Of a stretch of DNA of 32,453 nucleotides, positions 23,922-31,834 are shown in pieces. Origin of the DNA: Polycladidibacter hongkongensis (GTDB lineage: Bacteria > Pseudomonadota > Alphaproteobacteria > Rhizobiales > Stappiaceae); the NCBI RefSeq assembly GCF_001561995.1, contig NZ_LLWC01000014.1, positions 1 to 32,453 of the forward strand, given 5' to 3'. The stretch's first letter is position 1. Every line of letters begins with the position of its first letter. The notes beneath the pieces are model-generated. The model did not search any database and was not told the origin of the DNA. It saw nothing but the letters and a program-made list of their open reading frames with translations. Made by a program: the position numbers and the translations under genes.

Positions 23922-24092
23922 TCAATAGGCAATCGGACCGTAGTCCGTAGAGACCAGATGCCGCAGATTAGCCGCAACAAGTCTCGTCGCTCCCTCATCT
24001 AGCCCTCGCGTGAGACACTCAAGTACCTCCAGCGAGATCGCCAGCTCATAACTCAAAAAAATCAACAAATCACGACGAAAAAGTTCTGTCAT
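23922..24092 (-). CDS. small protein of unknown function in immunity region
   Basis: The ATG at 24092 (MTELFRRDLL) has GGAG at 8 nt; a longer frame reaches 24134. The 56-residue product is amphipathic helical: LLIFLSYELAISLEVLECL. It follows the secreted-protein gene in the same direction and converges with the repressor. No family recognised. Confidence 0.5.
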   Translation of the reverse strand: MTELFRRDLLIFLSYELAISLEVLECLTRGLDEGATRLVAANLRHLVSTDYGPIAY

Positions 24093-24182
24093 TACAATCG
24101 CTCCATCGGAGTTTTTAACACTCCGACAGAGCACATCACCCCTCAGAAACCCCTTAAAATTTATGGGGCACTATAGTCTAAT

Positions 24183-24686
24183 TTACTTCACAGCCGTTAT
24201 ACAGCGCTCCGCAAAATCCTGCAGCGCAGGGTCCGCACTCGATGTATACCGTTGCGATGCAATCGCACCACGTGAATTTCCAGCTATCAATTCCAAATCA
24301 TAGGGCCGCTGCCATATTGAGAAAAACGCGGCCACGGAAACTTCACTAGAAAATTCAACATGCTCCGCGCCCTGATAAACCCTGCGCCGTAGAAGCGTAA
24401 CCAGCTTAACCTCGCGCTCTCCGCCTGACGACAGCCGCATGTATGGGAGATCTGCATTGTATGCATCCATTTGCGAGCGAGAAAGCGAGAGACCTACGAG
24501 GACCCAGCGTAGCAGCACCACGCGATCTTTTTGCCAGCATTCCAGCTCGAGCAACTTATCCCCTCCAAACACTTCGAGTAACGACATGTACTGACCTGAG
24601 GATATTGAGTTCAGTTCTCGAAGCCGAGTTTCAGCCCTTCCTAACCCGGGCCACATAAGCAAGAAAAACAAAAGAAGAATTCGCAT
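24183..24686 (-). CDS. secreted or periplasmic protein, unknown
   Basis: Start at 24686 with GGAAGGA 6 nt upstream. The 167-residue product has a signal peptide, MRILLLFFLLMWPGLGRA, with likely cleavage after GRA. The mature part has two Cys residues and alternating charged and hydrophobic segments (YMSLLEVFGG, VKLVTLLRRRVYQ, ERCITAVK). The rest resembles no family I know. It is divergent from the early operon across a region carrying two operator palindromes, so it may be expressed in lysogens. Confidence 0.65.
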   Translation of the reverse strand: MRILLLFFLLMWPGLGRAETRLRELNSISSGQYMSLLEVFGGDKLLELECWQKDRVVLLRWVLVGLSLSRSQMDAYNADLPYMRLSSGGEREVKLVTLLRRRVYQGAEHVEFSSEVSVAAFFSIWQRPYDLELIAGNSRGAIASQRYTSSADPALQDFAERCITAVK

Positions 24687-24714
24687 TACATATCCTTCCA
24701 ATAATAAACATATC

Positions 24715-24765
24715 TCAAAATTTTTGATTACATAGATTGACAGATCAAATTTTTTGAGTTTTGAT
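24715..24765 (+). promoter_or_regulatory. early promoter with operator in the spacer
   Basis: TTGACA (24737-24742), a 17-bp spacer and TTTGAT (24760-24765) form a good promoter for the plus-strand early operon. The palindrome TCAAA-TTT-TTTGA lies at 24745-24757, in the spacer; another copy (ATT centre) lies at 24715-24727. This is the arrangement expected for repressor occlusion. Confidence 0.7.
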
Positions 24766-24811
24766 GTGTGCGTTACTTGTTCCGTTTAATGCACTCACAG
24801 GAGGTAGAGTA

Positions 24812-25144
24812 ATGCATAGTCAAACACACCAGCAAGCACCCCTTTCGTTCCCTTATGATCTGGGCGAGCGCGTGTATGTCTCTCAGCTCCGTGCTACGGG
24901 TATTGTTAGCGCGATCTGCATTCATCTGGATGGCGGCGCCCGCGCGCAGGTCGAGGTGCGCAACATCGCCAAAAACACTGGCGAACCCTTTCTCAATACA
25001 TACTGGCTTAGCGCAGAACAGCTGGCGCACCCGCTCACACAAGAGCAGCAACGCATTGCTGCGGAGGCTGCCGTCCTGAATGCGGTGGATGCGCCCGCAG
25101 AAATGACCGCGCAGACAATGGGCAGCAGGCCACTGGTCGCCTAG
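24812..25144 (+). CDS. hypothetical protein, first gene of early operon
   Basis: Start at 24812 with an ideal GGAGG site; the longer frame is not needed. The 110-residue product has a beta-rich middle, YDLGERVYVSQLRATGIVSAICIHLDGG, like a small barrel domain often seen in phage proteins, then a helical Ala-rich end. Function unknown. It is followed by a terminator hairpin at 25236-25260. Confidence 0.7.
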   Translation: MHSQTHQQAPLSFPYDLGERVYVSQLRATGIVSAICIHLDGGARAQVEVRNIAKNTGEPFLNTYWLSAEQLAHPLTQEQQRIAAEAAVLNAVDAPAEMTAQTMGSRPLVA

Positions 25145-25235
25145 CTCTTCCCTCCCCACTCACAACAGACACCTCAGGACAGCGGCACCCCTCCCAAAGT
25201 CGCAGTCCCAACTGGCGCGGGGCATACCGCTTCGC

Positions 25236-25260
25236 GCCGCTTCTTTTTGCGGCCTTTTTT
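25236..25260 (+). terminator. rho-independent terminator
   Basis: GCCGC (25236-25240), an 8-nt T-rich loop, GCGGC (25249-25253), then C and six T residues. It lies between the first early gene and the next, so full expression downstream may need antitermination or a second promoter. Confidence 0.6.
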
Positions 25261-25290
25261 GGGAGCCAATCGAATTTGCAGGAGGAATGA

Positions 25291-25578
25291 ATGGGCTACG
25301 CAATTCCGAATGAGCATGACGCAGCGCCCTGCCTTGGCAGCCAGCGCGACAGCTGGGAGGTCATCGCCGGGCCATCTGCCCGCGCGGGGGACGCCAGTGC
25401 CAAAACACAGGCGCTCATTGGCGATCTCACTTTGGCACTGGATCACCTGCGAGACACGGCAAAAACCACGCCGCGCGATACCGCCGCCATCGATCTCGCC
25501 ATCCGCGATCTCAAACGCCTGTCCATGCAGCACATGTCGGAAATGGTGGCGCTGCTGCCTGCTGGCCGCGCCAAATAG
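25291..25578 (+). CDS. hypothetical early protein
   Basis: Starts with a GGAGGA site. The 95-residue product has a helical C-terminal half (LIGDLTLALDHLRDT and AIDLAIRDLKRLSMQHM, separated by a short gap). No family recognised. It lies 11 bp before the next gene, so it belongs to the same operon. Confidence 0.65.
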   Translation: MGYAIPNEHDAAPCLGSQRDSWEVIAGPSARAGDASAKTQALIGDLTLALDHLRDTAKTTPRDTAAIDLAIRDLKRLSMQHMSEMVALLPAGRAK

Positions 25579-25589
25579 AGGAACCGCAC

Positions 25590-26123
25590 ATGTTGAACCC
25601 CTTTAATGCAAATCCGCCTGATGACGCGCCATTTTCCCGCCCGCTTGCCCGCCGCGAGCTCAATGCCATTGGCCAGAGCCTCGCGCAATGCCTGCTGCCG
25701 CAAATGCGCCGGCCATTATCTCTGGCGCAGCGGGATTGCGCTGTTCTGTCCCTGCTGGAGCCCCGCGCGCAGCGCCAGTACCTTGGCCTTGCCATCTACA
25801 GCCATCTTACTATGGCGGATGAGGACAATCCGGTGCTGGTGGCACGGCTAGCCATGAGCGGGCTGGATCCCGCCGAGATCACAGACTGGACGAGCACTAT
25901 CAACCAGCGCCGCTCTCAAATCAATCAGGCTGCTCGCACCCTCCATGGCAAACGCATAGTGCAAACCGGGGTGCCATCAGCGCTCAAGCGCCTGTTAAAT
26001 CCAGTCCACAGCTGCGAGGAGGCTGCCTGCCGATGGGTCGAATGCGCCGAAAATATCATCGCATACGCGCAGCACGCGCCCTGCACCCGCACCACCGCGC
26101 AGCAACAGGAGCCCGCGCAATGA
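25590..26123 (+). CDS. hypothetical early protein
   Basis: The 177-residue product starts at ATG 25590 with AGAGGA just before. It has a helical core (LSLAQRDCAVLSLLEP, LAIYSHLTMADEDNPVL), then basic and Cys/His-containing segments toward the end (HSCEEAACRWVECAEN). The C-terminus runs into the next gene in an ATGA overlap at 26120-26123. Conserved in appearance but not recognised. Confidence 0.65.
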   Translation: MLNPFNANPPDDAPFSRPLARRELNAIGQSLAQCLLPQMRRPLSLAQRDCAVLSLLEPRAQRQYLGLAIYSHLTMADEDNPVLVARLAMSGLDPAEITDWTSTINQRRSQINQAARTLHGKRIVQTGVPSALKRLLNPVHSCEEAACRWVECAENIIAYAQHAPCTRTTAQQQEPAQ

Positions 26124-26479
26124 TTTCGCAGCAGGAAATTGAACATTGCCTCACGCAGCTGCGCGGGCTCGCCGCCAGTTATGAGGCCCATGGCCGCCAG
26201 CAATACCAGCAGGGCCTCATGGCAGGGCGCCACACAGGCCTGAGCGAGGGAAAATCCAAAGCCTCGCAGCTGCTGGAAACGGCAATAGCCGCAGTTGAGG
26301 AGAGCATGGAGGTTAGCACCGTGACCGGCCATCCCCTCTACCCGCCGGAGCGCGAAGAGGCGCTGCAACTGCTGATGGGCCTGATCAAACAGGTCAACGC
26401 AATTGGTATTACAGGCGCACAGGCGAACGCTAGTGATCAACAACCATCACCAACAACGCCGACAAGGCCAACGCGTTAA
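26120..26479 (+). CDS. hypothetical helical early protein
   Basis: The start at 26120 overlaps the previous stop and has an AGGAG site; upstream frame to 26033 is not used. The 119-residue product is strongly helical (ISQQEIEHCLTQLRGLAASYEA, near the N-terminus) and ends in a Thr/Pro-rich tail. Translational coupling with the upstream gene is probable. Function unknown. Confidence 0.65.
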   Translation: MISQQEIEHCLTQLRGLAASYEAHGRQQYQQGLMAGRHTGLSEGKSKASQLLETAIAAVEESMEVSTVTGHPLYPPEREEALQLLMGLIKQVNAIGITGAQANASDQQPSPTTPTRPTR

Positions 26480-26493
26480 CGAGGGATAATCAG

Positions 26494-26886
26494 ATGAGCC
26501 AGTTCGAATATCGGGATTTCGCGCAGTTTCTCATGCATCTGGAAGATGGCGATCTAAACGCCGATGCCTCGCGCAAAATGCAGCAAATCTCGCAGGCACT
26601 AGCCGAGCACGTCGATACCCATGGCGGTAATCCGGAGGCCACGCTCACAGTCAAACTGAAATTCAAATCCAAATCCGGCGTGGTCAACGTCTCCGCGACG
26701 CTCAACGACACCTTGCCACAGCCGCCACGGCAAGGTTCGGTGCTGTGGACCTCGCAAAACGGCTTCACGCCGCAAAACCCCCGCCAGAGCGACATGTTCG
26801 ATGGGCCTCGCGCAATCTCGACAGAGTCGCCGCAGAGGCAGCCAGGCCCCCTTAGCCCCGAGCACCAACACCCGCGCACGGTCTAG
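26494..26886 (+). CDS. conserved phage protein preceding the DUF2303 gene
   Basis: The 130-residue protein starts at ATG 26494 with GAGGGATAA upstream. It has a helical N-terminus (FAQFLMHLEDGDLN), then a beta strand segment, LTVKLKFKSKSGVVNVSATL, and a Gln/Pro-rich tail. The same two-part pattern is common just upstream of DUF2303 genes in alphaproteobacterial phages. Function unknown. Confidence 0.7.
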   Translation: MSQFEYRDFAQFLMHLEDGDLNADASRKMQQISQALAEHVDTHGGNPEATLTVKLKFKSKSGVVNVSATLNDTLPQPPRQGSVLWTSQNGFTPQNPRQSDMFDGPRAISTESPQRQPGPLSPEHQHPRTV

Positions 26887-26939
26887 GCCCTGCGCCTACG
26901 CACGCCAAAACACACGAGCAACCTAACAGGAGAAACCAA

Positions 26940-27962
26940 ATGACCAACCTCGCAACCGCGCTGGAAAAGCTCTCTCAAATGAGCGGGCAAGCACACAATC
27001 CAGAAATAGTTCGCGTAAAGCATCCTCATTTTGGCAACGAAATCACCCAGCTGGTGCTACGTGATGGCGATGGCGGCATGCAGGCCATCGATCTCACAAA
27101 GGCACTTGAGCGATACGATCGCCACCCCCTGCGCCGCACCGGCACCATGCAAGCGCTGTCGCTGGAGAGTCTGATCGAGTTCACCCAGCGCAATATGGAG
27201 GAAAACTCTGCGATGTTCGCAGACAACCGCAGCGATCAGCTCTCGCTCACCACAGTGTTCAACTATAACGATCCGGTCAATCGCGACACCTGCTCCGCTC
27301 CTGCCGCAACTGCCGAGGACGAGATCTCCCTCCCCGCAGGCGGTGTATCGCTCCCCCAGTGGGGCGACCACAGAACGCGCTACGCGTTCCCCCTGTCCCG
27401 CGAATGGAACATCTGGCGCGCAGCTGAGCGCGAAAAAATGGACATGATCGAGTTCTCGCACTTTCTGGAGGACAACATCACCGATGTGATGCCCCTGCCC
27501 ACATTCCTGCTGCCGGGCGCCGCCGCTGATCTGGATAATCTGAGCGAGCCGGACAAAAACCTGCGCCAACTCATCATCCAACTGGAGAGCCGCCCATGCG
27601 GGCCGGATAAGCTCATGACACTGGCCAAGGGATTGCAGGTGCATGACCAGCAAAAAGCAAAAGTGGCTTACAACCGCTCCACTGGGGAGCAACAGCTGGT
27701 ATTTGAGGAGCAGCACACCGATGCCGAGGGGAAACCGCTGGCTGTGCCAAACCTGTTCCTGATCTCCATACCGGTGTTTGAGGGCGAACAATCCTATCGC
27801 ATTCCGGTGCGCCTGCGCTACCGCACCATTCGCGGCGGCGGAATTTACTGGCTGCTCTCTTTGCATCGCCCCGATCGCTGTCTGGAGCATGCGTTCAACG
27901 AGGCTTGCGCAACAGCTGCCTGCGCAACCGGCCTGCCGTTGTTCTACGGCACGCCAGAGTAA
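26940..27962 (+). CDS. DUF2303 (YfdQ) family protein
   Basis: The 340-residue product starts after an AGGAGAAA site. Family features are LRRTGTMQALSLESLIEF near residue 64, TVFNYNDP, RTRYAFPLSREWNIW (about 143-157) and a long C-terminal part with RIPVRLRYRTIRGG. DUF2303 proteins occur in early operons of many temperate phages next to recombination genes; their role is not known. The length is slightly above that typical of the family. Confidence in the family is good, in function none. Confidence 0.85.
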   Translation: MTNLATALEKLSQMSGQAHNPEIVRVKHPHFGNEITQLVLRDGDGGMQAIDLTKALERYDRHPLRRTGTMQALSLESLIEFTQRNMEENSAMFADNRSDQLSLTTVFNYNDPVNRDTCSAPAATAEDEISLPAGGVSLPQWGDHRTRYAFPLSREWNIWRAAEREKMDMIEFSHFLEDNITDVMPLPTFLLPGAAADLDNLSEPDKNLRQLIIQLESRPCGPDKLMTLAKGLQVHDQQKAKVAYNRSTGEQQLVFEEQHTDAEGKPLAVPNLFLISIPVFEGEQSYRIPVRLRYRTIRGGGIYWLLSLHRPDRCLEHAFNEACATAACATGLPLFYGTPE

Positions 27963-27965
27963 TTA

Positions 27966-28085
27966 ATGGCCAGCGCCTGGTTGATCTCCAAAAGCAGCCA
28001 AGCGTACTTTGGTGACCCTGCTGGTAGCAAGCTCTGCAAACAAGCGCTTGACGTGCGTATCGGCCAACTGAATGGAGGTAAGTAA
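27966..28085 (+). CDS. small ORF, 39 residues, coupled to hexapeptide-repeat gene
   Basis: ATG at 27966 opens a frame of 39 codons that fills the gap exactly and ends in TAATG, overlapping the next start by one base. It carries the ribosome site (GGAGG) of that next gene. MASAWLISKSSQAYFGD is plausible protein, but no family is recognised and the start has only a weak site. It may simply help couple translation. Confidence 0.45.
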   Translation: MASAWLISKSSQAYFGDPAGSKLCKQALDVRIGQLNGGK

Positions 28086-28687
28086 TGACCAAAAAATATG
28101 AATTCACCGGTGAAACAAAAACATTTACCGGGAAAACACTGAACCGCATTCGCGCGCTGAGAGATTTCGCCTATATCACGGCGGGCGATCTGGGCGGCTG
28201 GATCGAGAGTGAAGGCAACCTGTCACATGACGGCGATGCATGGGTCGACGGCGATGCACGGGTCAGCGGCGATGCACGGGTCAGCGGCGATGCACGGGTC
28301 AGCGACAAGGCACGGGTCAGCGGCGATGCACGGGTCAGCGGCAAGGCACGGGTCAGCGGCAAGGCACGGGTCTGCGACAAGGCACTGGTCGACGGCGATG
28401 CACGGGTCAGCGGCAATGCACTGATCGGCCGCCTCGATGATTATATCTGCGTCACCTCGATAGGGTCAGAAAATGGTTTTTTCACTGCCTATCTCACTAA
28501 AACAGGCAACATTGAGTGTAATTGTGGTTGTTTTGGGGACGATGAAACCAAAACACTGGCAGAGTTTGCAAGTGCCGTTGAGGCGACCCACGGCGATAAC
28601 GAGCACGCACAGGCCTACAGGCACATGATTGCCATGGTTAAGGCGCGGCTGGAGCCTCTCGCAGCCAAACGACGGGCTGAACTTTAA
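28085..28687 (+). CDS. hexapeptide-repeat (left-handed beta-helix) phage protein
   Basis: The 200-residue protein starts with the family head KYEFTGETKTFTGKTLNRIRAL, then GGWIESEGNLSHDG. From residue 49 it has eleven six-residue units (DGDARV, SGDARV, SGKARV, ending SGNALI), which would form a beta-helix. The C-terminal part has VTSIGSENGFFTAY, a CNCGCFGDD segment and helices. Members of this family are common in early phage operons; the role is unknown. It is encoded by near-identical 18-bp DNA repeats. Confidence 0.85.
   Translation: MTKKYEFTGETKTFTGKTLNRIRALRDFAYITAGDLGGWIESEGNLSHDGDAWVDGDARVSGDARVSGDARVSDKARVSGDARVSGKARVSGKARVCDKALVDGDARVSGNALIGRLDDYICVTSIGSENGFFTAYLTKTGNIECNCGCFGDDETKTLAEFASAVEATHGDNEHAQAYRHMIAMVKARLEPLAAKRRAEL
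28229..28426 (+). repeat. eleven tandem 18-bp coding repeats
   Basis: Each unit is close to GATGCACGGGTCAGCGGC and encodes one hexapeptide of the beta-helix gene. Nucleotide identity between units is higher than needed for the protein, so copy number may vary by slippage. Confidence 0.85.
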
Positions 28688-28704
28688 AAGGAGGAGGCGG
28701 CGTG

Positions 28705-29673
28705 ATGGCGGAAAACTCAAAAATTGAATGGTGCGACCACACATTCAACCCGTGGATCGGCTGCTCCAAGGTTAGCCCAGCCTGCGATAATTGCTACGCC
28801 GAGGCCTATGACAAGCGCTTTGGTGGGGAGCGCTGGGGTGTACATGCCCCTCGCAGGCTCACCAGCGATGTAAACTGGGAAAGGCCACTGAGCTGGAACC
28901 GGAAAGCCGCAAAAGAAGGAAAACGATACCGCGTTTTCTGTGCTTCGCTCGCAGATGTATTTGATAATCATTCAAGCATCCAGCCAGAATGGAGAGCGCG
29001 CCTTTGGGAATTGATAGAGAGAACACCCAACCTAGATTGGCTGCTCCTCACAAAACGTCCGCAAAATATCCAAAAGCTGGTTCCATGGGAATGGTTTTTC
29101 CCTATCAACGTCTGGATTGGTACCACCGTTGAGGATCAAAAAACGGCAGACCAGCGGATTAAGCACCTGAGCAAAATCCCGCAGGCGGTTCGCTTTCTCT
29201 CGTGCGAGCCGTTGATAGGCCCTGTCGATCTGACCAATGTTGAATGGTTTGATGGTCTGCGTTTCAATGCCCTAGAGGGCAAGTTGCATGGCGATACCGG
29301 CTACGTTTTTGAGCTTGAGTGGGTCATTGCAGGCGGGGAAAGCGGCGCAAAAGCCCGTCCGTCGCACCCGGACTGGTTCCGATCCCTACGCGACCAATGC
29401 GCATCTTGCCCAACACCGTTTCTGTTTAAGCAGTGGGGCAATTGGGTACCAATGCTTGACCGCGATAAAGATGATCCTGACTGGAGAGGCCCCTACGGCC
29501 GCGCGAATAGCCGACCCAACCAGTATCGTATCATTAATTTAGAGGGCGGCTGCGGGTTTCATGGCGAGCGCGTTCATCTCATGCGCCGCTGTACAAAAAG
29601 GGCCGCCGGTCGCCAGCTTGATGGCGTTGAGCATACAGCCTTTCCAAATCTAGCAAAGGAGGTGGCAGCATGA
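28705..29673 (+). CDS. Gp37/Gp68 family (DUF5131) radical-SAM-like protein
   Basis: The start may be ATG 28705 or GTG 28702, both after GGAGGAGG. The 322-residue product begins SKIEWCDHTFNPWIGC and has C20-x6-C27-x2-C30, a radical-SAM-like cysteine motif (CSKVSPACDNC). Then follow FCASLADVFD, LLLTKRPQNI and EWVIAGGESG, all family hallmarks. The reaction is not established. It ends in an ATGA overlap with DUF3310. It is frequent in early phage operons. Confidence 0.88.
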   Translation: MAENSKIEWCDHTFNPWIGCSKVSPACDNCYAEAYDKRFGGERWGVHAPRRLTSDVNWERPLSWNRKAAKEGKRYRVFCASLADVFDNHSSIQPEWRARLWELIERTPNLDWLLLTKRPQNIQKLVPWEWFFPINVWIGTTVEDQKTADQRIKHLSKIPQAVRFLSCEPLIGPVDLTNVEWFDGLRFNALEGKLHGDTGYVFELEWVIAGGESGAKARPSHPDWFRSLRDQCASCPTPFLFKQWGNWVPMLDRDKDDPDWRGPYGRANSRPNQYRIINLEGGCGFHGERVHLMRRCTKRAAGRQLDGVEHTAFPNLAKEVAA

Positions 29674-29891
29674 GTGATTTAGTAAATCACCCTCCCCACT
29701 ACACCAGTCACCCCTCTGGCGTAGAGTGCATTCAGGTGACTGAGCACATGGGGTTCAATCTGGGCAATGCACTTAAATACATCTGGCGAGCCGATGAAAA
29801 GGGCAATGCCCTGCAGGATCTGGAAAAGGCGCGGTGGTACATCTCAAGAGAGATCGAGCGGCGGCAAAGCAGCAAGGGATCAGAGGCATGA
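29670..29891 (+). CDS. DUF3310 family protein
   Basis: The 73-residue product matches DUF3310 by its start VNHPPHY and by SGVECIQVTEHMGFNLGNALKYIWR (near residues 16-41), ending in LEKARWYI. The family is common in phages; function unknown, sometimes labelled nucleotide kinase-like without proof. ATGA overlap with the Gp37/Gp68 gene shows coupling. Confidence 0.88.
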   Translation: MSDLVNHPPHYTSHPSGVECIQVTEHMGFNLGNALKYIWRADEKGNALQDLEKARWYISREIERRQSSKGSEA

Positions 29892-30063
29892 AGGCGAGAT
29901 CAAGATCCACTGTGACGACAACAGATACATCCTTGTTAGTGCAGACATACTCAGGACTGTGGCGGATCTTTCTGAGGAAGCTGATAAGCTGTGAGAGAAG
30001 CTGGATGCGTACTGGTCAGAGGAAAAAGCGACTTGGAATGGTTGGCACCATCTGAAGACTTAG
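29888..30063 (+). pseudogene. decayed small phage gene (frameshift and internal TGA)
   Basis: In one frame the sequence reads EGEIKIHCDDNRYILVSA then ILRTVADLSEEADKL, a TGA at 29992-29994, and then EKLDAYWSEEKATWNGW to a TAG at 30061. It is clearly protein-like, yet has no start in frame. The ATG at 29888, overlapping the DUF3310 stop, lies one base out of frame with it. The simplest reading is a gene with a frameshift near the start and a nonsense codon; the alternative 55-residue frame from 29888 (MKARSRSTV) looks non-biological. Confidence 0.5.
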
Positions 30064-30088
30064 CACGTAATGTATTGAGGGGGTGGGA

Positions 30089-30475
30089 ATGACAAACTTG
30101 GCAGAACAGCTAGTACGACAATCACATGAGATCCTCATTGAGGAGGTTCGTCAGAGAATGGAAGGGCAGCTCCAAATCAGCCACGGAAGGGCTGCTAAAA
30201 TCCTCAACCTTGACGTAAGGCGGCTTCAGGAGGAGGGTGACACCGGCCGAATTAAGTACATTGCGCGGGGTAATAAGAAGCGCCTCTACAACCTAGGCTT
30301 CTTGGTCGAGTATTTACTAACACCAACCAAGGGAGACGGAACGTGTCAGTCTACAGGCTCAAGGACAGTGCCGGGAAGGAGAAGAGCAAGGAGTACTACT
30401 ACGACTTCAGGATCAACGGTCGTAGGTTTTCGGGCTTTACGGGAACAACGTCAAAAGCAAAGGCAAAACAAGTAG
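30089..30475 (+). CDS. excisionase-like HTH protein with overlapping 3' end
   Basis: The ATG at 30089 has a GGGGGTGGGA site (a GTG lies 6 nt upstream). Residues about 20-75 (LQISHGRAAKILNLDVRRLQ, then RIKYIARGNKKRLYNLGFL) look like a MerR/Xis-type winged HTH. After residue 85 the sequence is Thr/Arg-rich and overlaps the integrase start by 133 nt in another frame, probably an artefact of a lost stop. Position just before int fits an excisionase or directionality factor. Confidence 0.55.
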   Translation: MTNLAEQLVRQSHEILIEEVRQRMEGQLQISHGRAAKILNLDVRRLQEEGDTGRIKYIARGNKKRLYNLGFLVEYLLTPTKGDGTCQSTGSRTVPGRRRARSTTTTSGSTVVGFRALREQRQKQRQNK

Positions 30476-31497
30476 AGGAAGCTAAAAAGGCCGAAGCTAA
30501 GACTCCCAATGACACAACCTCTATTGATGGCGCTTTTCAGCAGTTCTTCGAAGAAAAGGGCTGCGACTATGCCGACGAAACTACTATCCTTTGGCGCATG
30601 GGGTTACTTCAGGATGAGCTGACAAAAATCCTTGAGGATGAGGGGCTACCCCCTAACATCTCAGAGATTAAGACTAAGCACCTCACCAGCTATGTGAGTA
30701 TCAGACGCAAACAGCCAAACAACCGCAAGCGGCTCCCCTCACCCAGCACGATCAACCGTGAAGTACAGCTACTCCGGACAATCATTCGATACGCTGTGAA
30801 TGTGTTTGAGGTTGAGATGCGTCTACCCAATTTTGGCGAAGCCTTGAAGCCAGAGCCAAGCGAACGGATCGTTGAAATTGAGCATGACGACCTTGAGAAA
30901 ATCAAAGAAAACATGCGCTCTGACTACCATGACGCACTAGAGTTCTTGGTGCTCGCCGGCCCTCGCGCATCAAATGTGCTGATGGGCAAGGGGGTGGTGC
31001 TGAGGGAAGAGCATGTGAACTTGCAGAAGCGGCAACTAACCTTCTATGTCAAATCTAAGACGCCTGGGGGAAGGCCGGTCACAATCCCGATTACACAGCC
31101 AATGCTCATCATTCTGGCAAACAATATCGGAAACCACCCAGACGCAGTTTTTACCTATGTTGCGAAAAGCACTCGTGACGGAAGGAAAAAAGGTGAACGC
31201 TACCCCCTCACCTACACTGCTTTCAAAAGCGCCTTCAAGGCTGCTGCGAAGGAGATAAATAAGCCCGAGCTACGTGTGCACGACCTCCGACATACAGCCG
31301 CAACACGGATTTTGAGAAGTTCTGGAAACATTGCAGCAGCAAGAGATATGCTTGGCCATACCCGCGTGACAACAACCGAAAAATACAGCCACGTCATGAA
31401 ACAAGACCTGCTGGAAATTATGGAAAGCACTCACAATCGCCAACAGATTACCAACAAATCTGAAGCGCAACCAAAAAAGAATAGGAAACGCAGTTAG
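30343..31497 (+). CDS. int: tyrosine-type integrase
   Basis: The GTG start at 30343 has GGGAG upstream. The 384-residue protein has an N-terminal DNA-binding part (YYYDFRINGRRFSGFTG near residues 18-34). The catalytic domain has Arg in AGPRASNVL, a Lys strand SKTPGGRPVTIP, HDLRHTAATR, and the Tyr in GHTRVTTTEKYSHV. It catalyses site-specific recombination between attP and a chromosomal tRNA-Ser gene. The attachment core starts about 20 bp after its stop. Confidence 0.92.
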   Translation: MSVYRLKDSAGKEKSKEYYYDFRINGRRFSGFTGTTSKAKAKQVEEAKKAEAKTPNDTTSIDGAFQQFFEEKGCDYADETTILWRMGLLQDELTKILEDEGLPPNISEIKTKHLTSYVSIRRKQPNNRKRLPSPSTINREVQLLRTIIRYAVNVFEVEMRLPNFGEALKPEPSERIVEIEHDDLEKIKENMRSDYHDALEFLVLAGPRASNVLMGKGVVLREEHVNLQKRQLTFYVKSKTPGGRPVTIPITQPMLIILANNIGNHPDAVFTYVAKSTRDGRKKGERYPLTYTAFKSAFKAAAKEINKPELRVHDLRHTAATRILRSSGNIAAARDMLGHTRVTTTEKYSHVMKQDLLEIMESTHNRQQITNKSEAQPKKNRKRS

Positions 31498-31519
31498 TTA
31501 TAGGTTTCTGTGTCTCGAA

Positions 31520-31577
31520 CTTGAAAACCGGCGGGCGTGGAAGCGTCTCGTGGGTTCGAATCCCACCCTCTCCGCCA
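31520..31577 (+). other. attachment site core: 3' part of tRNA-Ser(UGA)
   Basis: The segment has the tRNA 3' half: anticodon loop CTTGAAA with UGA at 31522-31524, a long variable arm, T-arm GTGGG-TTCGAAT-CCCAC (31550-31566), acceptor strand CCTCTCC, G and CCA to 31577. The 5' side has no matching anticodon-stem partner and no D-arm, so this is a fragment, the usual int-tRNA overlap. A complete tRNA-Ser is expected at the chromosomal site or at the other prophage end. Confidence 0.85.
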
Positions 31578-31834
31578 GCTTGGCTTTTTCATTAGTTTGA
31601 AAAATGCGCTGGAAATTATTTTCTCAATAAATTCATATAGATACTCAATTTTCTCGCAAAATGAAAATTTGCGAGGAATCGCCTGTTACGGGATTTTATT
31701 GATTTTCTCCGCCACTCAGACCCTCCCGTCTCCTATTGATTGGCGATCCTAAGTTCGCACGCCTTTGTCTGATTGTATACGATCACAAATACGTGCAATG
31801 TTTTGGCATCTTTCATTACTGATTTTGAGGGGAT
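31578..31834. other. AT-rich non-coding stretch next to att
   Basis: About 257 bp without a convincing gene. It contains an 8-bp inverted repeat, CTCGCAAA (31653-31660) with TTTGCGAG (31668-31675). Such AT-rich flanks often hold integrase arm or host-factor sites, but nothing specific is recognised. Confidence 0.5.

Noticed and set aside
28229-28426. CRISPR-like array
   Set aside because: Units are 18 bp without spacers and encode hexapeptides in frame.
31537-31752. Frame crossing the tRNA fragment
   Set aside because: Starts inside the tRNA core and lacks a ribosome site.
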